Assembly (NCBI RefSeq): GCF_014201885.1
Contig: NZ_JACHFN010000015.1
Location: 1 to 64,000, forward strand
DNA: 64,000 nt
Direction of reading: 5' to 3'
Source of the DNA: Deinococcus budaensis
GTDB lineage: Bacteria; Deinococcota; Deinococci; Deinococcales; Deinococcaceae
Position 1 is the stretch's first letter. Every line of letters begins with the position of its first letter. Under the pieces are notes generated by a model that did no database searches, had not been told where the DNA came from, and saw nothing but the letters and a program-made list of their open reading frames with translations. Made by a program: the position numbers and the translations under genes. Below, in pieces: positions 1-12,966 of the stretch.

Positions 1-112
<112 letters not shown>

Positions 113-120
113 ATCACGGT

Positions 121-142
121 CAAGTTCGGAGGCCCGAACTTG
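121..142 (+). other. perfect hairpin in the 5S-tRNA spacer
   Basis: CAAGTTCGG and CCGAACTTG form a perfect 9-bp stem around the loop AGGC. There is no T tract, so this is not a classical terminator. It sits between 5S rRNA and tRNA-Gly and could be an RNase III-type processing stem. That role is inference. Confidence 0.5.
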
Positions 143-177
143 TGTGTGGGTCGGCGCCGCACGCGGCGCTGTCCCCG

Positions 178-254
<77 letters not shown>

Positions 255-261
255 TCCCCCC

Positions 262-290
262 GCCCCCACCTCCCCGGTGGGGGCTTTTTT
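262..290 (+). terminator. rho-independent terminator after tRNA-Gly
   Basis: GCCCCCACC and GGTGGGGGC form a perfect 9-bp stem with loop TCCCC, followed directly by six T. It ends the 5S/tRNA transcript. Confidence 0.92.
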
Positions 291-359
291 GCATGCCCCG
301 CGACCGACACAGTTCAGGTCGAGGGCCACCTCAGCGACTTCAAGTCGGTGCGGGAGAGG

Positions 360-1562
<1,203 letters not shown>

Positions 1563-1592
1563 GCCGGAAACCTCTGGGGGAAGGCGAAATCA

Positions 1593-1612
1593 CCTCTGAA
1601 CCGGTTCAGAGG
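1593..1612. promoter_or_regulatory. LacI-family operator (20-bp perfect palindrome)
   Basis: CCTCTGAACCGGTTCAGAGG is a perfect 20-bp palindrome with the central CG step typical of LacI-family operators. It lies between the divergent permease and lacI-type genes, so binding here could repress both. The link to the neighbouring regulator is inference from position and symmetry. Confidence 0.8.
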
Positions 1613-1627
1613 AAAAGCGGTTTACGC

Positions 1628-1633
1628 TAGCAT
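1628..1633 (+). promoter_or_regulatory. -10 element of the LacI-type gene
   Basis: TAGCAT lies exactly 6 nt before the ATG at 1640, which predicts a leaderless transcript. It is 16 nt from the palindromic operator. Confidence 0.6.
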
Positions 1634-1639
1634 CCCCCC

Positions 1640-2698
1640 ATGTCACCCGCCAGACCGGTGGTCCGCCGCGTGACCTCGCGCGACGTGGCGGCGCGGCTGG
1701 GGGTGTCGGCAGCGACGGTCAGCAACGCCTACAACCGGCCGGATCAGCTCTCGCCGGAGCTGCGCGACCGGGTGCTGGCGGCGGCGCGCGAACTGGGCTA
1801 CAGCGGCCCCGATCCGCTGGCGCGCAGCCTGCGCCGGGGCCGCAGCGGGGTGGTCGGGGTGGTCTACGGCAGCCCGCTGGAGTTCGCCTTCGCGGACCCT
1901 GCCGCCAGCCTTTTCCTGGGGGGCGTGGCGCGGGCGGTGCAGCAAGAAGGGCTGAACCTGCTGCTGCTGCCCCACCTGCCCGGAACGGGTGCCCTCAGCC
2001 CCGCCGGGGCCGCCAGTGTGGACGGCCTGATCCTCTACGCGACCCCCCCGGACAGCCCGGCCCTGGCAACGGCGCGGGCGCGGGGCCTGCCCACCGTCCT
2101 GGTGGATCAGGCGCCGCAGCAGGACCTGTGCCGGATCGGCATCAAGGACGGTGCGGGCGCGGAGGCGGCGGCCCGGCATCTGCTGGAGCTGGGGCACCGT
2201 GACCTGGGGGTGCTGGCGTTGCCGCTGGGCACGTCCGCCGCTCCGCACGCCCACATCCGCGCCCGTCTGGACGGCTATCGCCGGGCACTGCGCGGCAGCT
2301 CCGCCCGGCTCCAGGTGACCCGGAGCCTGGGCACCTCGCCCGGGGCGGGGAAACGCCTCGCCCGTGAGCTGCTCGCGGCCCACCCCGGGGTCACGGCCCT
2401 GCTGTGCATGAGCGACGTGCTCGCGCAGGGCGCCTTGCAGGTTCTGGCGGGGGCGGGGCGCGGGGTGCCCGGCCAGCTCAGCGTGGTGGGCTACGACGAC
2501 ATTCCCAGCAGCGCGGCGCTCGACCTCACGACCGTGCAGCAGCCCACCGCCGAGAAGGGGCTGGAGGCCGGGCGCGCCATCCTGGCCCTGTTGAGAGGAG
2601 AGCGGCCCCCCAGCGTGACGCTGCCCACGCAGCTGGTCGTGCGCGGCAGCAGCGGCCCGGCGCCCGCCGCCCGTGCCCCCCACGCGCCCCGGGTCTGA
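1640..2698 (+). CDS. LacI-family transcriptional regulator
   Basis: 352 residues. The N-terminal HTH (about 11-60) contains TSRDVAARLGVSAATVSNAY followed by the hinge segment SPELRDRVLAAARELGY. The rest is a periplasmic-binding-protein-like effector domain, with SVVGYDDIPSSAALDLTTVQ near the C-terminus as in other LacI proteins. The gene has no room for a ribosome binding site and is predicted leaderless. It is divergent from the MFS permease, with a perfect palindrome between them, so it probably represses the permease and itself in response to the transported compound. galE follows after 29 nt with its own -10 element. Confidence 0.9.
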   Translation: MSPARPVVRRVTSRDVAARLGVSAATVSNAYNRPDQLSPELRDRVLAAARELGYSGPDPLARSLRRGRSGVVGVVYGSPLEFAFADPAASLFLGGVARAVQQEGLNLLLLPHLPGTGALSPAGAASVDGLILYATPPDSPALATARARGLPTVLVDQAPQQDLCRIGIKDGAGAEAAARHLLELGHRDLGVLALPLGTSAAPHAHIRARLDGYRRALRGSSARLQVTRSLGTSPGAGKRLARELLAAHPGVTALLCMSDVLAQGALQVLAGAGRGVPGQLSVVGYDDIPSSAALDLTTVQQPTAEKGLEAGRAILALLRGERPPSVTLPTQLVVRGSSGPAPAARAPHAPRV

Positions 2699-2714
2699 CC
2701 CCCGCCCCGCCCTG

Positions 2715-2720
2715 TACCCT
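2715..2720 (+). promoter_or_regulatory. -10 element of galE
   Basis: TACCCT lies 7 nt before the galE ATG at 2728, predicting a leaderless mRNA. Confidence 0.65.
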
Positions 2721-2727
2721 GTGCCTC

Positions 2728-3720
<993 letters not shown>

Positions 3721-3752
3721 GGGGCCGTCGCCGAGGGCCGCTCCGCGTCCTT

Positions 3753-3758
3753 TACCCT
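3753..3758 (+). promoter_or_regulatory. -10 element of the M20 peptidase gene
   Basis: TACCCT lies 7 nt before the ATG at 3766, predicting a leaderless mRNA. Confidence 0.65.
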
Positions 3759-3765
3759 GGGTCCC

Positions 3766-5121
3766 ATGCTTCCCCTCAAGCTGGCTTCGGCAGACCTGAG
3801 CGCCCACATCGAGCGCGGCATCGAGGACCTGCGTGACCTCGTCGCCCTGGAAAGCGTCTCGGCGCAGGGCAGGATGCTGCCCGAGACGGCGGCCTTCGTG
3901 ACCCGGCTGCTGGAGGCCGAGGGCTTTGAGGTGCGCGCGTACCCCGGCGAGGTCGCCCCGGTGCTGGTGGCCGAGGCGGGCGCGGGCGCGGCGACCCTGC
4001 TCATCTACAACCACTATGACGTGCAGCCCGAGGACCCGCTGGAGCTGTGGGAGACCCCGCCCTTCACGCTGACCGAGCGGGACGGGCGGCTCTACGGGCG
4101 CGGCGCTTCGGACGACAAGGGGGAGTTCGCTTCGCGGCTGGCGGCCATCCGCGCGGTGAAGGAACGCCACGGCGGCACCTTGCCCCTGCGCGTGCGCTGG
4201 CTGATCGAGGGCGAAGAGGAGGTCGGCAGCCCCTCGCTGGAGCGCTTCGTCACGGAACACGCCGACGAGTTGCGCGCCGACGGCTGCTGGTGGGAGTTCG
4301 GCGGCATCGACCCGGACGGACGCCCGGTCCTGTCCCTCGGCCTCAAAGGGGTGATGTGCGTCGAATTGCGCTGCCGGGTGGCGGCCTCCGACCTGCACAG
4401 CAGCCTGGGCGCCGTCGTGGACAATCCGCTGTACCGCCTCGCCCGCGCGGTGGCCTCGCTGCGCGACGGCGCCGGGCGCGTGACCATTCCCGGCTTTTCC
4501 GACGACGTGCGGGAAGCGTCCCCGGCAGACCGGGCAGCCCTCACGCAGATTCCCGGGGACGGGCAGGCCGTGCGCGAGACCTACGGCGTGACCCGTCCGC
4601 TGGCGACCGGGCCGGCGTACCACGAGCGGCTCAACCTGCATCCGGTGGTCAACGTGAACGGCTGGGGCGGCGGCTACCAGGGTGAGGGAAGCAAGACGGT
4701 CCTGCCCGCCCACGGCTTCGTCAAGCTCGACTTCCGGCTGGTGCCCGACCAGGACCCGGCGCGGGTGCTGGAGCTGCTGCGGGCGCACCTGGACGCGCAG
4801 GGCCTGGACGACGTGGAGATCGTCGAGTTGGAGGCGCACCAGAAGCCCGCACGGGCAGACGCCGGGCATGGGTTCGTGCAGGCGTGCATCGCCGCCGCGC
4901 GCGAGGCCTACGGGCAGGAGCCGGTCGTGCAGCCGTCGAGCGGGGGCAGCGGGCCGATGCACCCCTTTGGAGCGGCGGTCGGGGTGCCGTGTGTGGCGGC
5001 GGGGATCGGGAATGTCGGGGGGCGGGTCCACGCGCCGAACGAGAACATCGTGCGGGAGCACTTCGGGCAGGGGGTGGCGTTCGGGGTGGCGTTGCTGGAG
5101 CGGCTTTCGCGGGGGAGTTGA
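3766..5121 (+). CDS. M20 family dipeptidase
   Basis: 451 residues of the M20/M28 zinc aminoacylase-dipeptidase family. Metal-ligand motifs are visible in order: NHYDVQP (His and Asp), GRGASDDKG (bridging Asp), EGEEEVGS (Glu-Glu, base and ligand) and a C-terminal GIGNVGGRVHAPNEN with the last His. A dimerisation domain lies around residues 190-320 (HSSLG). It resembles cytosolic CNDP/DapE-like dipeptidases that hydrolyse dipeptides or N-acyl amino acids. The exact substrate is unknown. The first repeat copy begins 12 nt after its stop codon. Confidence 0.9.
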   Translation: MLPLKLASADLSAHIERGIEDLRDLVALESVSAQGRMLPETAAFVTRLLEAEGFEVRAYPGEVAPVLVAEAGAGAATLLIYNHYDVQPEDPLELWETPPFTLTERDGRLYGRGASDDKGEFASRLAAIRAVKERHGGTLPLRVRWLIEGEEEVGSPSLERFVTEHADELRADGCWWEFGGIDPDGRPVLSLGLKGVMCVELRCRVAASDLHSSLGAVVDNPLYRLARAVASLRDGAGRVTIPGFSDDVREASPADRAALTQIPGDGQAVRETYGVTRPLATGPAYHERLNLHPVVNVNGWGGGYQGEGSKTVLPAHGFVKLDFRLVPDQDPARVLELLRAHLDAQGLDDVEIVELEAHQKPARADAGHGFVQACIAAAREAYGQEPVVQPSSGGSGPMHPFGAAVGVPCVAAGIGNVGGRVHAPNENIVREHFGQGVAFGVALLERLSRGS

Positions 5122-5132
5122 ATTACAGCTTC

Positions 5133-5392
5133 CCCACCCCCCAGCCCCCTCCCCAGGGGGTAGGGGGAGTTTTTCGCTGCGCTCGGCAAGGACACACGGG
5201 CGGCGCTGGGATGGCGTCGTCGTCGAATGGAATGTTGGATCTTGGTGCGGCCTCGCCTGCGGCCACCGTCTCGCTGCGCGATTGAGGCGTGGGGAAGGCA
5301 GTGCGGACGCTGTCGGCGCGTTCCTGTGCGGCGTCCACGGTGCCCGTTTTCGGGAAAGCCCAAGCTTGAGCACCGTTACTCCTTCCCCTTGA
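5133..5392. repeat. ~260-bp dispersed intergenic repeat, copy 1
   Basis: This block aligns along its length, in the same orientation, with 63385-63642. Exact shared segments include CGCTGCGCTCGGCAAGG, ATGTTGGATCTTGGTGCGGC, GGCCACCGTCTCGCTGCG, CCTGTGCGGCGTCC and GAAAGCCCAAGCTTGAGC. Both copies begin with the same C-rich block, which holds the hairpin CCCCCT-CCCC-AGGGGG. In this copy the hairpin (5145-5160) is followed by TTTTT at 5170-5174 and may terminate the upstream peptidase mRNA. No convincing coding frame is conserved. It resembles the small noncoding repeats described in Deinococcus radiodurans, though membership in a named family is not established. Confidence 0.85.
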
Positions 5393-5470
5393 GGCGGGAG
5401 CAGGCCAGCCCCCCAACTCAGCGGAAGCATTCAGGCCCAGACTGTTTCTGCTGGCTGCTGCCCCCTCCCC

Positions 5471-6874
5471 CTACACGTCCTCGCTGCCCGTGTCCATCCG
5501 GACCACCCGGGGGGTGAAGCGGGCCACCACGTCCACGAGGTCGCTCTGGCGGGCCAGCACGTCCTCGATGCGTTTGTAGGCCTGGGGCGCCTCGTCGATG
5601 CCGCCGCCGATCAGGGTGACGCCGCGCTCACGCAAGTAGGCCTGCACGTCCTTCTTGACCAGGGTGTTGGCGGCGGCCTTGCGCCCGAGCTGGCGGCCCG
5701 CGCCGTGGCTGGCGCTGGCGAGGGCGTCGGGGTTGCCCCGGCCGCGCACCACGAAGCCGGGGTCGGCCATGCTGCCGGGAATCAGTCCCAGTTGGCCGCG
5801 CTCGGCGGGGGTGGCGCCCTTGCGGTGGACGATCAGCTCGTGGCCCTCCACCTGCTGGCGCCAGGCGAGGTTGTGGCTGTTGCCCACCGAGGCGAGCGGG
5901 TCCACGCCCAGCGCGCGGGCGAGCCGGGCGTGGATCAGGTCGTGGTTGGCGAGCGCGTAGCGTCCGGCGAGGTTCATCGCCTGCCAGTAGCCCTCGCCCT
6001 CCTCGGTGCCCAGCGGAAGCCAGGCGAGCTTGCGGGCGGCGGGGTCGAGACTCGGATGCAGGGCCTGCGCGACTTTGGTGTAGTGGTTGGCCACCTGCGC
6101 CCCGAAGCCGCGCGAGCCGCTGTGCGACAGGATCGCCAGGTAGTCGCCCGCCTCCAGGCCCAGGTCAGGAGCCTCCAGCGTCAGGGTGCCGAACTCCACG
6201 AAATGGTTGCCGCTGCCCGAGGTGCCGATCTGCTCGGCGGCCTTGTCGTGCAGGTGCCGCAGGAGAGGCTGCTCGCGCCAGGCCCCCTCGTGCAGCACCG
6301 CGTGGTCGCCCCGGACCTTTTTCTCAAAGCTCACGCCCGCGCCGAAGCGGGTGTGCTTCAGCAGCAGCCCCCGCGCCTCGTCGGTGCCCAGCGCGCCGGG
6401 GGGCAGCGGCAGCACGCTCAGGCGCATCGAGCAGCCGATGTCCACGCCCACCCCGTAGGGAATCACGGCGTCCTCGGCGGCCAGCACCCCGCCGATGGGC
6501 AGGCCGTAGCCCACGTGCGCGTCGGGCATCAGCGCTCCCGCGCGGCTGATGGGCAGCTGCATCGCCACGTCCATCTGGCTGCGGGCGCCCGGCTCGATCA
6601 GGTCCTCGCCCCACACCCGGTAGGGGAGCGGCTCGGGGCGCAGGTCCGCCCCCCGGCGCGCGTCCAGCCTGGCCCGCTGCGAGGTCAGTTCGGTCGCGAG
6701 GTCCGAGTAGACCCCGCCCGAGAGGTAGGCGCCCGGGTTGTCTTGCACCGAGCGCAACTCGGCCAGAATCTCGGCCCGGCTCAGGCCCGCGCGCTCGCGC
6801 AGGCCAGCGGCCGAGAGGGCGAGCGCCACCGCCCGTTTCTCGAAGCCCAGCTTCGTGATCTGTTTTCCGTTCAT
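5471..6874 (-). CDS. rtcB: RtcB family RNA ligase
   Basis: 467 residues. Manganese- and GMP-binding motifs of RtcB are present: PDAHVGYGLPIGG, GVDIGC with Cys148, GTSGSGNHFVEFG, ILSHSGSRGFG, VGNSHNLAWRQ, and SHGAGRQLGR, which holds the histidine that becomes guanylylated. RtcB joins RNA 2',3'-cyclic phosphate (or 3'-phosphate) ends to 5'-OH ends using GTP, in RNA repair or tRNA splicing. The protein is longer than E. coli RtcB and nearer the archaeal length. No rtcA or rtcR is nearby. It lies 321 nt downstream of the murE/small-CxxC pair on the same strand. Confidence 0.93.
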   Translation of the reverse strand: MNGKQITKLGFEKRAVALALSAAGLRERAGLSRAEILAELRSVQDNPGAYLSGGVYSDLATELTSQRARLDARRGADLRPEPLPYRVWGEDLIEPGARSQMDVAMQLPISRAGALMPDAHVGYGLPIGGVLAAEDAVIPYGVGVDIGCSMRLSVLPLPPGALGTDEARGLLLKHTRFGAGVSFEKKVRGDHAVLHEGAWREQPLLRHLHDKAAEQIGTSGSGNHFVEFGTLTLEAPDLGLEAGDYLAILSHSGSRGFGAQVANHYTKVAQALHPSLDPAARKLAWLPLGTEEGEGYWQAMNLAGRYALANHDLIHARLARALGVDPLASVGNSHNLAWRQQVEGHELIVHRKGATPAERGQLGLIPGSMADPGFVVRGRGNPDALASASHGAGRQLGRKAAANTLVKKDVQAYLRERGVTLIGGGIDEAPQAYKRIEDVLARQSDLVDVVARFTPRVVRMDTGSEDV

Positions 6875-6913
6875 GGGTGTCGTCCCCGTGGGCCACGCCG
6901 CCCGCTCGTCTCT

Positions 6914-7021
6914 TCAGCGGCGTCCCGTCGTCGTGAGGACCGGGGGCCGCGTGGCCCCGTCTCGGTCGCCTGGGTCGTCGGTTTCGGTGCTGCTGTGTCC
7001 ATCCTGACGCTTGCTCCGCAT
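6914..7021 (-). CDS. possible 35-residue ORF upstream of rtcB
   Basis: Between rtcB and the next gene (6875-7195) the only candidate is this ATG-initiated 35-codon frame, with an AAAGGGGG purine stretch before the start. It is hydrophilic and rich in Thr, Asp and Arg, with no recognised motif. It could be a leader peptide or chance. The remaining sequence holds a GGGGCC-GCGT-GGCCCC hairpin (6943-6958). I see no tRNA-like or Y-RNA-like fold I could defend. Confidence 0.2.
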   Translation of the reverse strand: MRSKRQDGHSSTETDDPGDRDGATRPPVLTTTGRR

Positions 7022-7195
7022 GGCTCGCCCCCTTTCTTTCTTCACGCTGCCCGCCACTGTGCCTGTCTGGGTCGGCCCCCCGCATCGGCCGGGTGGCGCA
7101 GGCCTCCGGCAGGCCGTCTGGCGGAGCCGCCCGGCACGAAGGAGGGGTGCTTACAGACCGCGTTGTGGTCGTCCGGGCAAGCGCTTCCCCCGTCT

Positions 7196-7356
7196 TCAGA
7201 TCGAGCCGCACCCGGTACGGCGAAGGGCGGGGCTGCCCTGCACGCGCGCCTGACAGGTCTCGCACCGCAAGCGGGGCCAGACCTTTTCGCACAGCCTCTG
7301 CGCCCGCTCGCGCACCTTGACGGGAGCGGGGCGCAGCTCCTCTTGCGGGGTGAAGT

Positions 7357-7360
<4 letters not shown>
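7196..7360 (-). CDS. small CxxC protein translationally coupled to murE
   Basis: A 54-residue frame starting at GTG 7360, whose GTGA overlaps the murE stop by 4 bp. The sequence runs VNFTPQEELRPAPVKVRERA, then AQRLCEKVWPRL, then RCETCQARVQ, and ends near RTGCGSI. It therefore has four cysteines, including a CETC knuckle and a distal Cys, with a charged helical middle, suggesting a minimal zinc-binding or redox fold. The composition is protein-like and unlike the shadow frames. I do not recognise the family. Coupling to murE suggests co-expression with cell-wall synthesis. It is too short for ordinary ORF thresholds and starts at GTG, so it is easily missed. Confidence 0.6.
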
Positions 7361-8823
<1,463 letters not shown>

Positions 8824-8829
8824 GGGACG

Positions 8830-8835
8830 AGACTA
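8830..8835 (-). promoter_or_regulatory. -10 element of murE
   Basis: On the minus strand TAGTCT is followed by 6 nt and the murE ATG, predicting a leaderless mRNA. The divergent arsR-type promoter is 34 nt away. Confidence 0.6.
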
Positions 8836-8868
8836 GCAGCCCGCTTCCCGCCGCCCCCGCTCCGCTCC

Positions 8869-8874
8869 TATGCT
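8869..8874 (+). promoter_or_regulatory. -10 element of the ArsR/CadC-type gene
   Basis: TATGCT lies 6 nt before the ATG at 8881, predicting a leaderless mRNA. Confidence 0.6.
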
Positions 8875-8880
8875 GACGGT

Positions 8881-9279
8881 ATGCCCACCGCTCGCCCGCC
8901 CCTGAACGTGTCTCCCCCGGAGGACCCTGACCGCTGTGAGGTCGCCTGCGTTCATCCCCAGGCGGTCGCCCGCGCCCGCGCCGCTCAGCCTGACGAGGGC
9001 ACGCTGGCCCGCGCCGCCGCGCTGCTCAAGGCGGTGTCGGACCCCACCCGGCTGCGATTGCTGACCGCCTTGGGGACTGGAGAGCTATGCGTGTGCGACC
9101 TCGCCGCCGTGGCAGGCACCAGCGAGAGCGCCGTGAGCCACCAGTTGCGCCTGCTGCGCGGTCAGCAACTCGTCGCGCCGCGCAAGGAAGGTCGGGTCGT
9201 CTATTACCGCCTGGCCGACGATCACGTGGCAGGAGTGCTGGGAAACGTACTGGAGCATGTGGGACATACCGCGCCCTAG
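8881..9279 (+). CDS. ArsR/SmtB family metal-responsive repressor (CadC-like)
   Basis: 132 residues. The winged-helix core (about 40-125) includes LKAVSDPTRLRLLTAL and the recognition helix SESAVSHQLRLLRGQ. The metal-site helix reads ELCVCDLA, the alpha3 motif of ArsR/CadC sensors. An N-terminal extension holds CEVACVHP, which matches the second cysteine pair of CadC-type Cd/Pb/Zn sensors. This points to a soft-metal sensor rather than a simple arsenite sensor. No metal pump is adjacent, so its target is elsewhere, or it controls the divergent murE or the DUF892 gene downstream. Confidence 0.85.
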   Translation: MPTARPPLNVSPPEDPDRCEVACVHPQAVARARAAQPDEGTLARAAALLKAVSDPTRLRLLTALGTGELCVCDLAAVAGTSESAVSHQLRLLRGQQLVAPRKEGRVVYYRLADDHVAGVLGNVLEHVGHTAP

Positions 9280-9330
9280 CTCATCGGCACAGTTGCGGCA
9301 GTCTTCTATTGTCGAGCTAGGCTTGACTTC

Positions 9331-9366
9331 ATGAAGAGGCGCAGGAAGCTCAGCCTTCATTTTCTT
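9331..9366 (+). terminator. probable terminator after the ArsR-type gene
   Basis: ATGAAGAGGC pairs with GCCTTCAT (one bulge) across a 12-nt loop and is followed by TTTTCTT. Upstream, CTAGCTC (9276-9282) and GAGCTAG (9314-9320) form a further widely spaced inverted repeat. Confidence 0.4.
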
Positions 9367-9430
9367 GGGTGTTCTGCCAGATGGGAACGGTCAGTCGCCG
9401 GTCAGAATGCTTTTCAGAGGTGAACTCAAT

Positions 9431-9928
9431 ATGGCGATGCAAATGCAAGACCTTCAGGATCTCTACGTTCACAAGCTCCAGAGCATCTACAGCGCCGAGC
9501 AGCAGGGCCTGCAAGCCATGCAGCAGAGCCTGGAGATGATCCAGACGCCCGAGCTGAAGCAGGGGATGCAGATGCACATCGAGCAGACCCAGCAGCAGAT
9601 TCAGCGCCTGGAAGGGCTGTTCCAGAAGTTGGGACAGCAGCCCGGCGGTGAGACCAACGTGGCGATGCAGGGGCTGGTACAAGAGGCCCAGAAGCTGATG
9701 GGGCAGGGCGGCAGCCCCGAAGCGCTGGAGGCGGGCCTGATCGCCTGCCAGCAGGCCATGGAGCACTACGAGATGGCTGGATACGGCACCGCGCGCACCT
9801 ACGCGCAGCTTCTGGGGGACCAGGACGCCGTGCAGGTGCTGGAACAGACCCTTCAGGAAGAGAAGACGGCCGACGAGCAGCTCACCCAGATCGCCGGGCA
9901 GATCAACGTCGAGGCGATGAACGCCTGA
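9431..9928 (+). CDS. ferritin-like DUF892 (YciE-type) protein
   Basis: 165 residues, starting MAMQMQDLQDLYVHKLQSIY. The start at 9431 is chosen over in-frame upstream codons because GAGGTG (9417-9422) lies 8 nt before it. It matches the DUF892/YciE ferritin-like family: a four-helix bundle with Glu/His metal ligands in YSAEQQGL, MHIEQTQQQIQ, ACQQAMEHYEMAGYG and TLQEEKTADEQL. Family members are induced by stress and may bind a di-iron centre. The function is not established biochemically. A strong terminator follows, so the gene is monocistronic. Confidence 0.85.
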   Translation: MAMQMQDLQDLYVHKLQSIYSAEQQGLQAMQQSLEMIQTPELKQGMQMHIEQTQQQIQRLEGLFQKLGQQPGGETNVAMQGLVQEAQKLMGQGGSPEALEAGLIACQQAMEHYEMAGYGTARTYAQLLGDQDAVQVLEQTLQEEKTADEQLTQIAGQINVEAMNA

Positions 9929-9946
9929 ATGGGAGCATCACGGGGG

Positions 9947-9974
9947 GGCGGAGCCTGCGAGGTTCCGCCTTTTT
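9947..9974 (+). terminator. rho-independent terminator of the DUF892 gene
   Basis: GGCGGAGCCT and AGGTTCCGCC form a 10-bp stem (one G-T pair) with loop GCG, followed by TTTTT. Confidence 0.88.
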
Positions 9975-10355
9975 CTACGGCTTCCCCGGCGAAGGGCAGG
10001 ACGAATGCCAGCGCACGTCGGCCACCGTGATGGACAGAACCGCGAGGGGCTTTCCACCAACCTTCCAATCCTCGGGCGGCTGGTAGGTCACTCCTTCCGC
10101 ATCCCAGGTGACGGTGCCCCGCCACTCCGGCCCCGGCCAATAGGCTTTGCGAATGCGCCAGCTGGGGTGCTGGGTGCAGCGCAATTCCAGGAACTGTTCG
10201 GCTACCCCGGCATTGATGCCGTCGCCGCCCCAGCGGTCAATCCCGACCAGTTCCAGCCCCGGCAGAACGCCCGGCGGAGGTCGCCAGCGGGCCTCCACGC
10301 GGTCGTCGGCGCAACCCGTCAGCACGATGCAGAAGCACAGGCAAAGACGCTTCAC
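9975..10355 (-). CDS. small predicted lipoprotein, unknown function
   Basis: 126 residues from GTG 10355 (VKRLCLCFCIVLTGCADD). A basic n-region, short hydrophobic core and lipobox LTGC predict export and lipidation at Cys. Another GTG six codons upstream is possible. The mature part contains two more cysteines and Trp-rich stretches (RWRPPPG, YWPGPEWRGTVTWD) suggestive of a small beta-structured domain. I do not recognise the family. It lies 45 nt downstream of a deoxynucleoside kinase on the same strand, but a functional link is not implied. Confidence 0.6.
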   Translation of the reverse strand: MKRLCLCFCIVLTGCADDRVEARWRPPPGVLPGLELVGIDRWGGDGINAGVAEQFLELRCTQHPSWRIRKAYWPGPEWRGTVTWDAEGVTYQPPEDWKVGGKPLAVLSITVADVRWHSSCPSPGKP

Positions 10356-10400
10356 GCCCCGAGCCTGCGGCACTTCGCAGCGATTGTCATCTCTCCAAAG

Positions 10401-11024
<624 letters not shown>

Positions 11025-11120
11025 GTCAGCTCGCCCCGCTCGCGGGAATGGTACGCGGCGGTCGGCACGCGGTGAACCAGGTCCGCGCCCCGCCTCGCGC
11101 CTCCCGCCTGCTGACGCCCA

Positions 11121-11750
11121 TCAGTCCGCCGCCCCCTCGTTGGCGGCAGCGCCGTCCGCGTGCAGCGCCGCGTGGACACGCGCCAGGATGGCCTGCTCGT
11201 CACGGGGACACTGCACGAAGTCGTAGCCGCTGGCGTCTACCGTGAGCAGGCGGCCTGGGTAGGTGCGGAAATATTCGTCGTAGCGGGAGGTCAGGTCACG
11301 GAGGTAGGCGGCCTCCATATCGCGCTCGAAGGGCCGACCGCGCTTCTCGATGCGCGAGAGCAGCAGCTCCGGCTCGGCGCGCAGGTACACGACCAGGTCG
11401 GGGGTGGGCAGCCGGGGCGAGAGGTGCGCGTACAGGTCCTCGTACAGCGCGAACTCGGCGTCTTTGAGGTTCATCGCCGCGAAGATGAAGTCCTTGTCGA
11501 AGAGGTAGTCGCTGACCACGTTGCCGCTCCACAGTCCCGGTTGAGCGAGCGCCGAGAGCTGCTTGAAGCGCGACAGCAAAAAGAAGACCTGCACCTGAAA
11601 GGCGTACACCTCCGGCGACTCGTAAAAGCGCGCCAGGAAGGGGTTTTCTTCTACGACCTCCAGGTTGAGATCCGCGCCGTAGCGCTCCGCGAGCCGCCCC
11701 GCCAGGCTCGTTTTTCCCACCCCGATGGGGCCTTCGACGACGACGTACAT
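11121..11750 (-). CDS. deoxynucleoside kinase (first of a pair)
   Basis: 209 residues from ATG 11750 (MYVVVEGPIGVGKTS). A second in-frame ATG five codons upstream (11765) is less likely, because family members begin at MYVVVEG. The P-loop is GPIGVGKTS. VSDYLFDKDFIFA replaces the DRS motif region, and the lid is RIEKRGRPFERDM. It is paralogous to the kinase at 10401-11024 and probably forms a heterodimeric deoxyadenosine/deoxyguanosine kinase with it (inference from lactobacilli). A TATGAT sequence lies about 10 nt before the chosen start and may be the promoter. dNTP salvage would support DNA repair synthesis. Confidence 0.9.
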   Translation of the reverse strand: MYVVVEGPIGVGKTSLAGRLAERYGADLNLEVVEENPFLARFYESPEVYAFQVQVFFLLSRFKQLSALAQPGLWSGNVVSDYLFDKDFIFAAMNLKDAEFALYEDLYAHLSPRLPTPDLVVYLRAEPELLLSRIEKRGRPFERDMEAAYLRDLTSRYDEYFRTYPGRLLTVDASGYDFVQCPRDEQAILARVHAALHADGAAANEGAAD

Positions 11751-11800
11751 AGCAGGGCAGATCATAGAGCTTTTCCGGCCACCAGCGGTCAGCGGTCAGC

Positions 11801-11831
11801 AAAAAGGCGCTCCAGCACAGGCGGAAGCGCC
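11801..11831 (-). terminator. terminator of the HtrA-type operon
   Basis: On the minus strand GGCGCTTCC pairs imperfectly with TGGAGCGCC (core GGCGC/GCGCC), followed by TTTTT. It lies 23 nt beyond the protease stop codon. Confidence 0.7.
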
Positions 11832-11853
11832 TTCGTCGCCGGGACGCTGGCGA

Positions 11854-12962
<1,109 letters not shown>

Positions 12963-12966
<4 letters not shown>

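Noticed and set aside
6324..7292. A frameshifted continuation of the small CxxC protein
   Set aside because: The frame after 7196 reads into noncoding sequence and then into the rtcB shadow. The 54-residue stop is a natural end and no similarity continues.
11783..11800. AGCGGTCAGCGGTCAGC-like motif as a repeat family
   Set aside because: It resembles the sucB terminator arm at 46517-46530, but the match is short and could be chance. Not enough to call a repeat.
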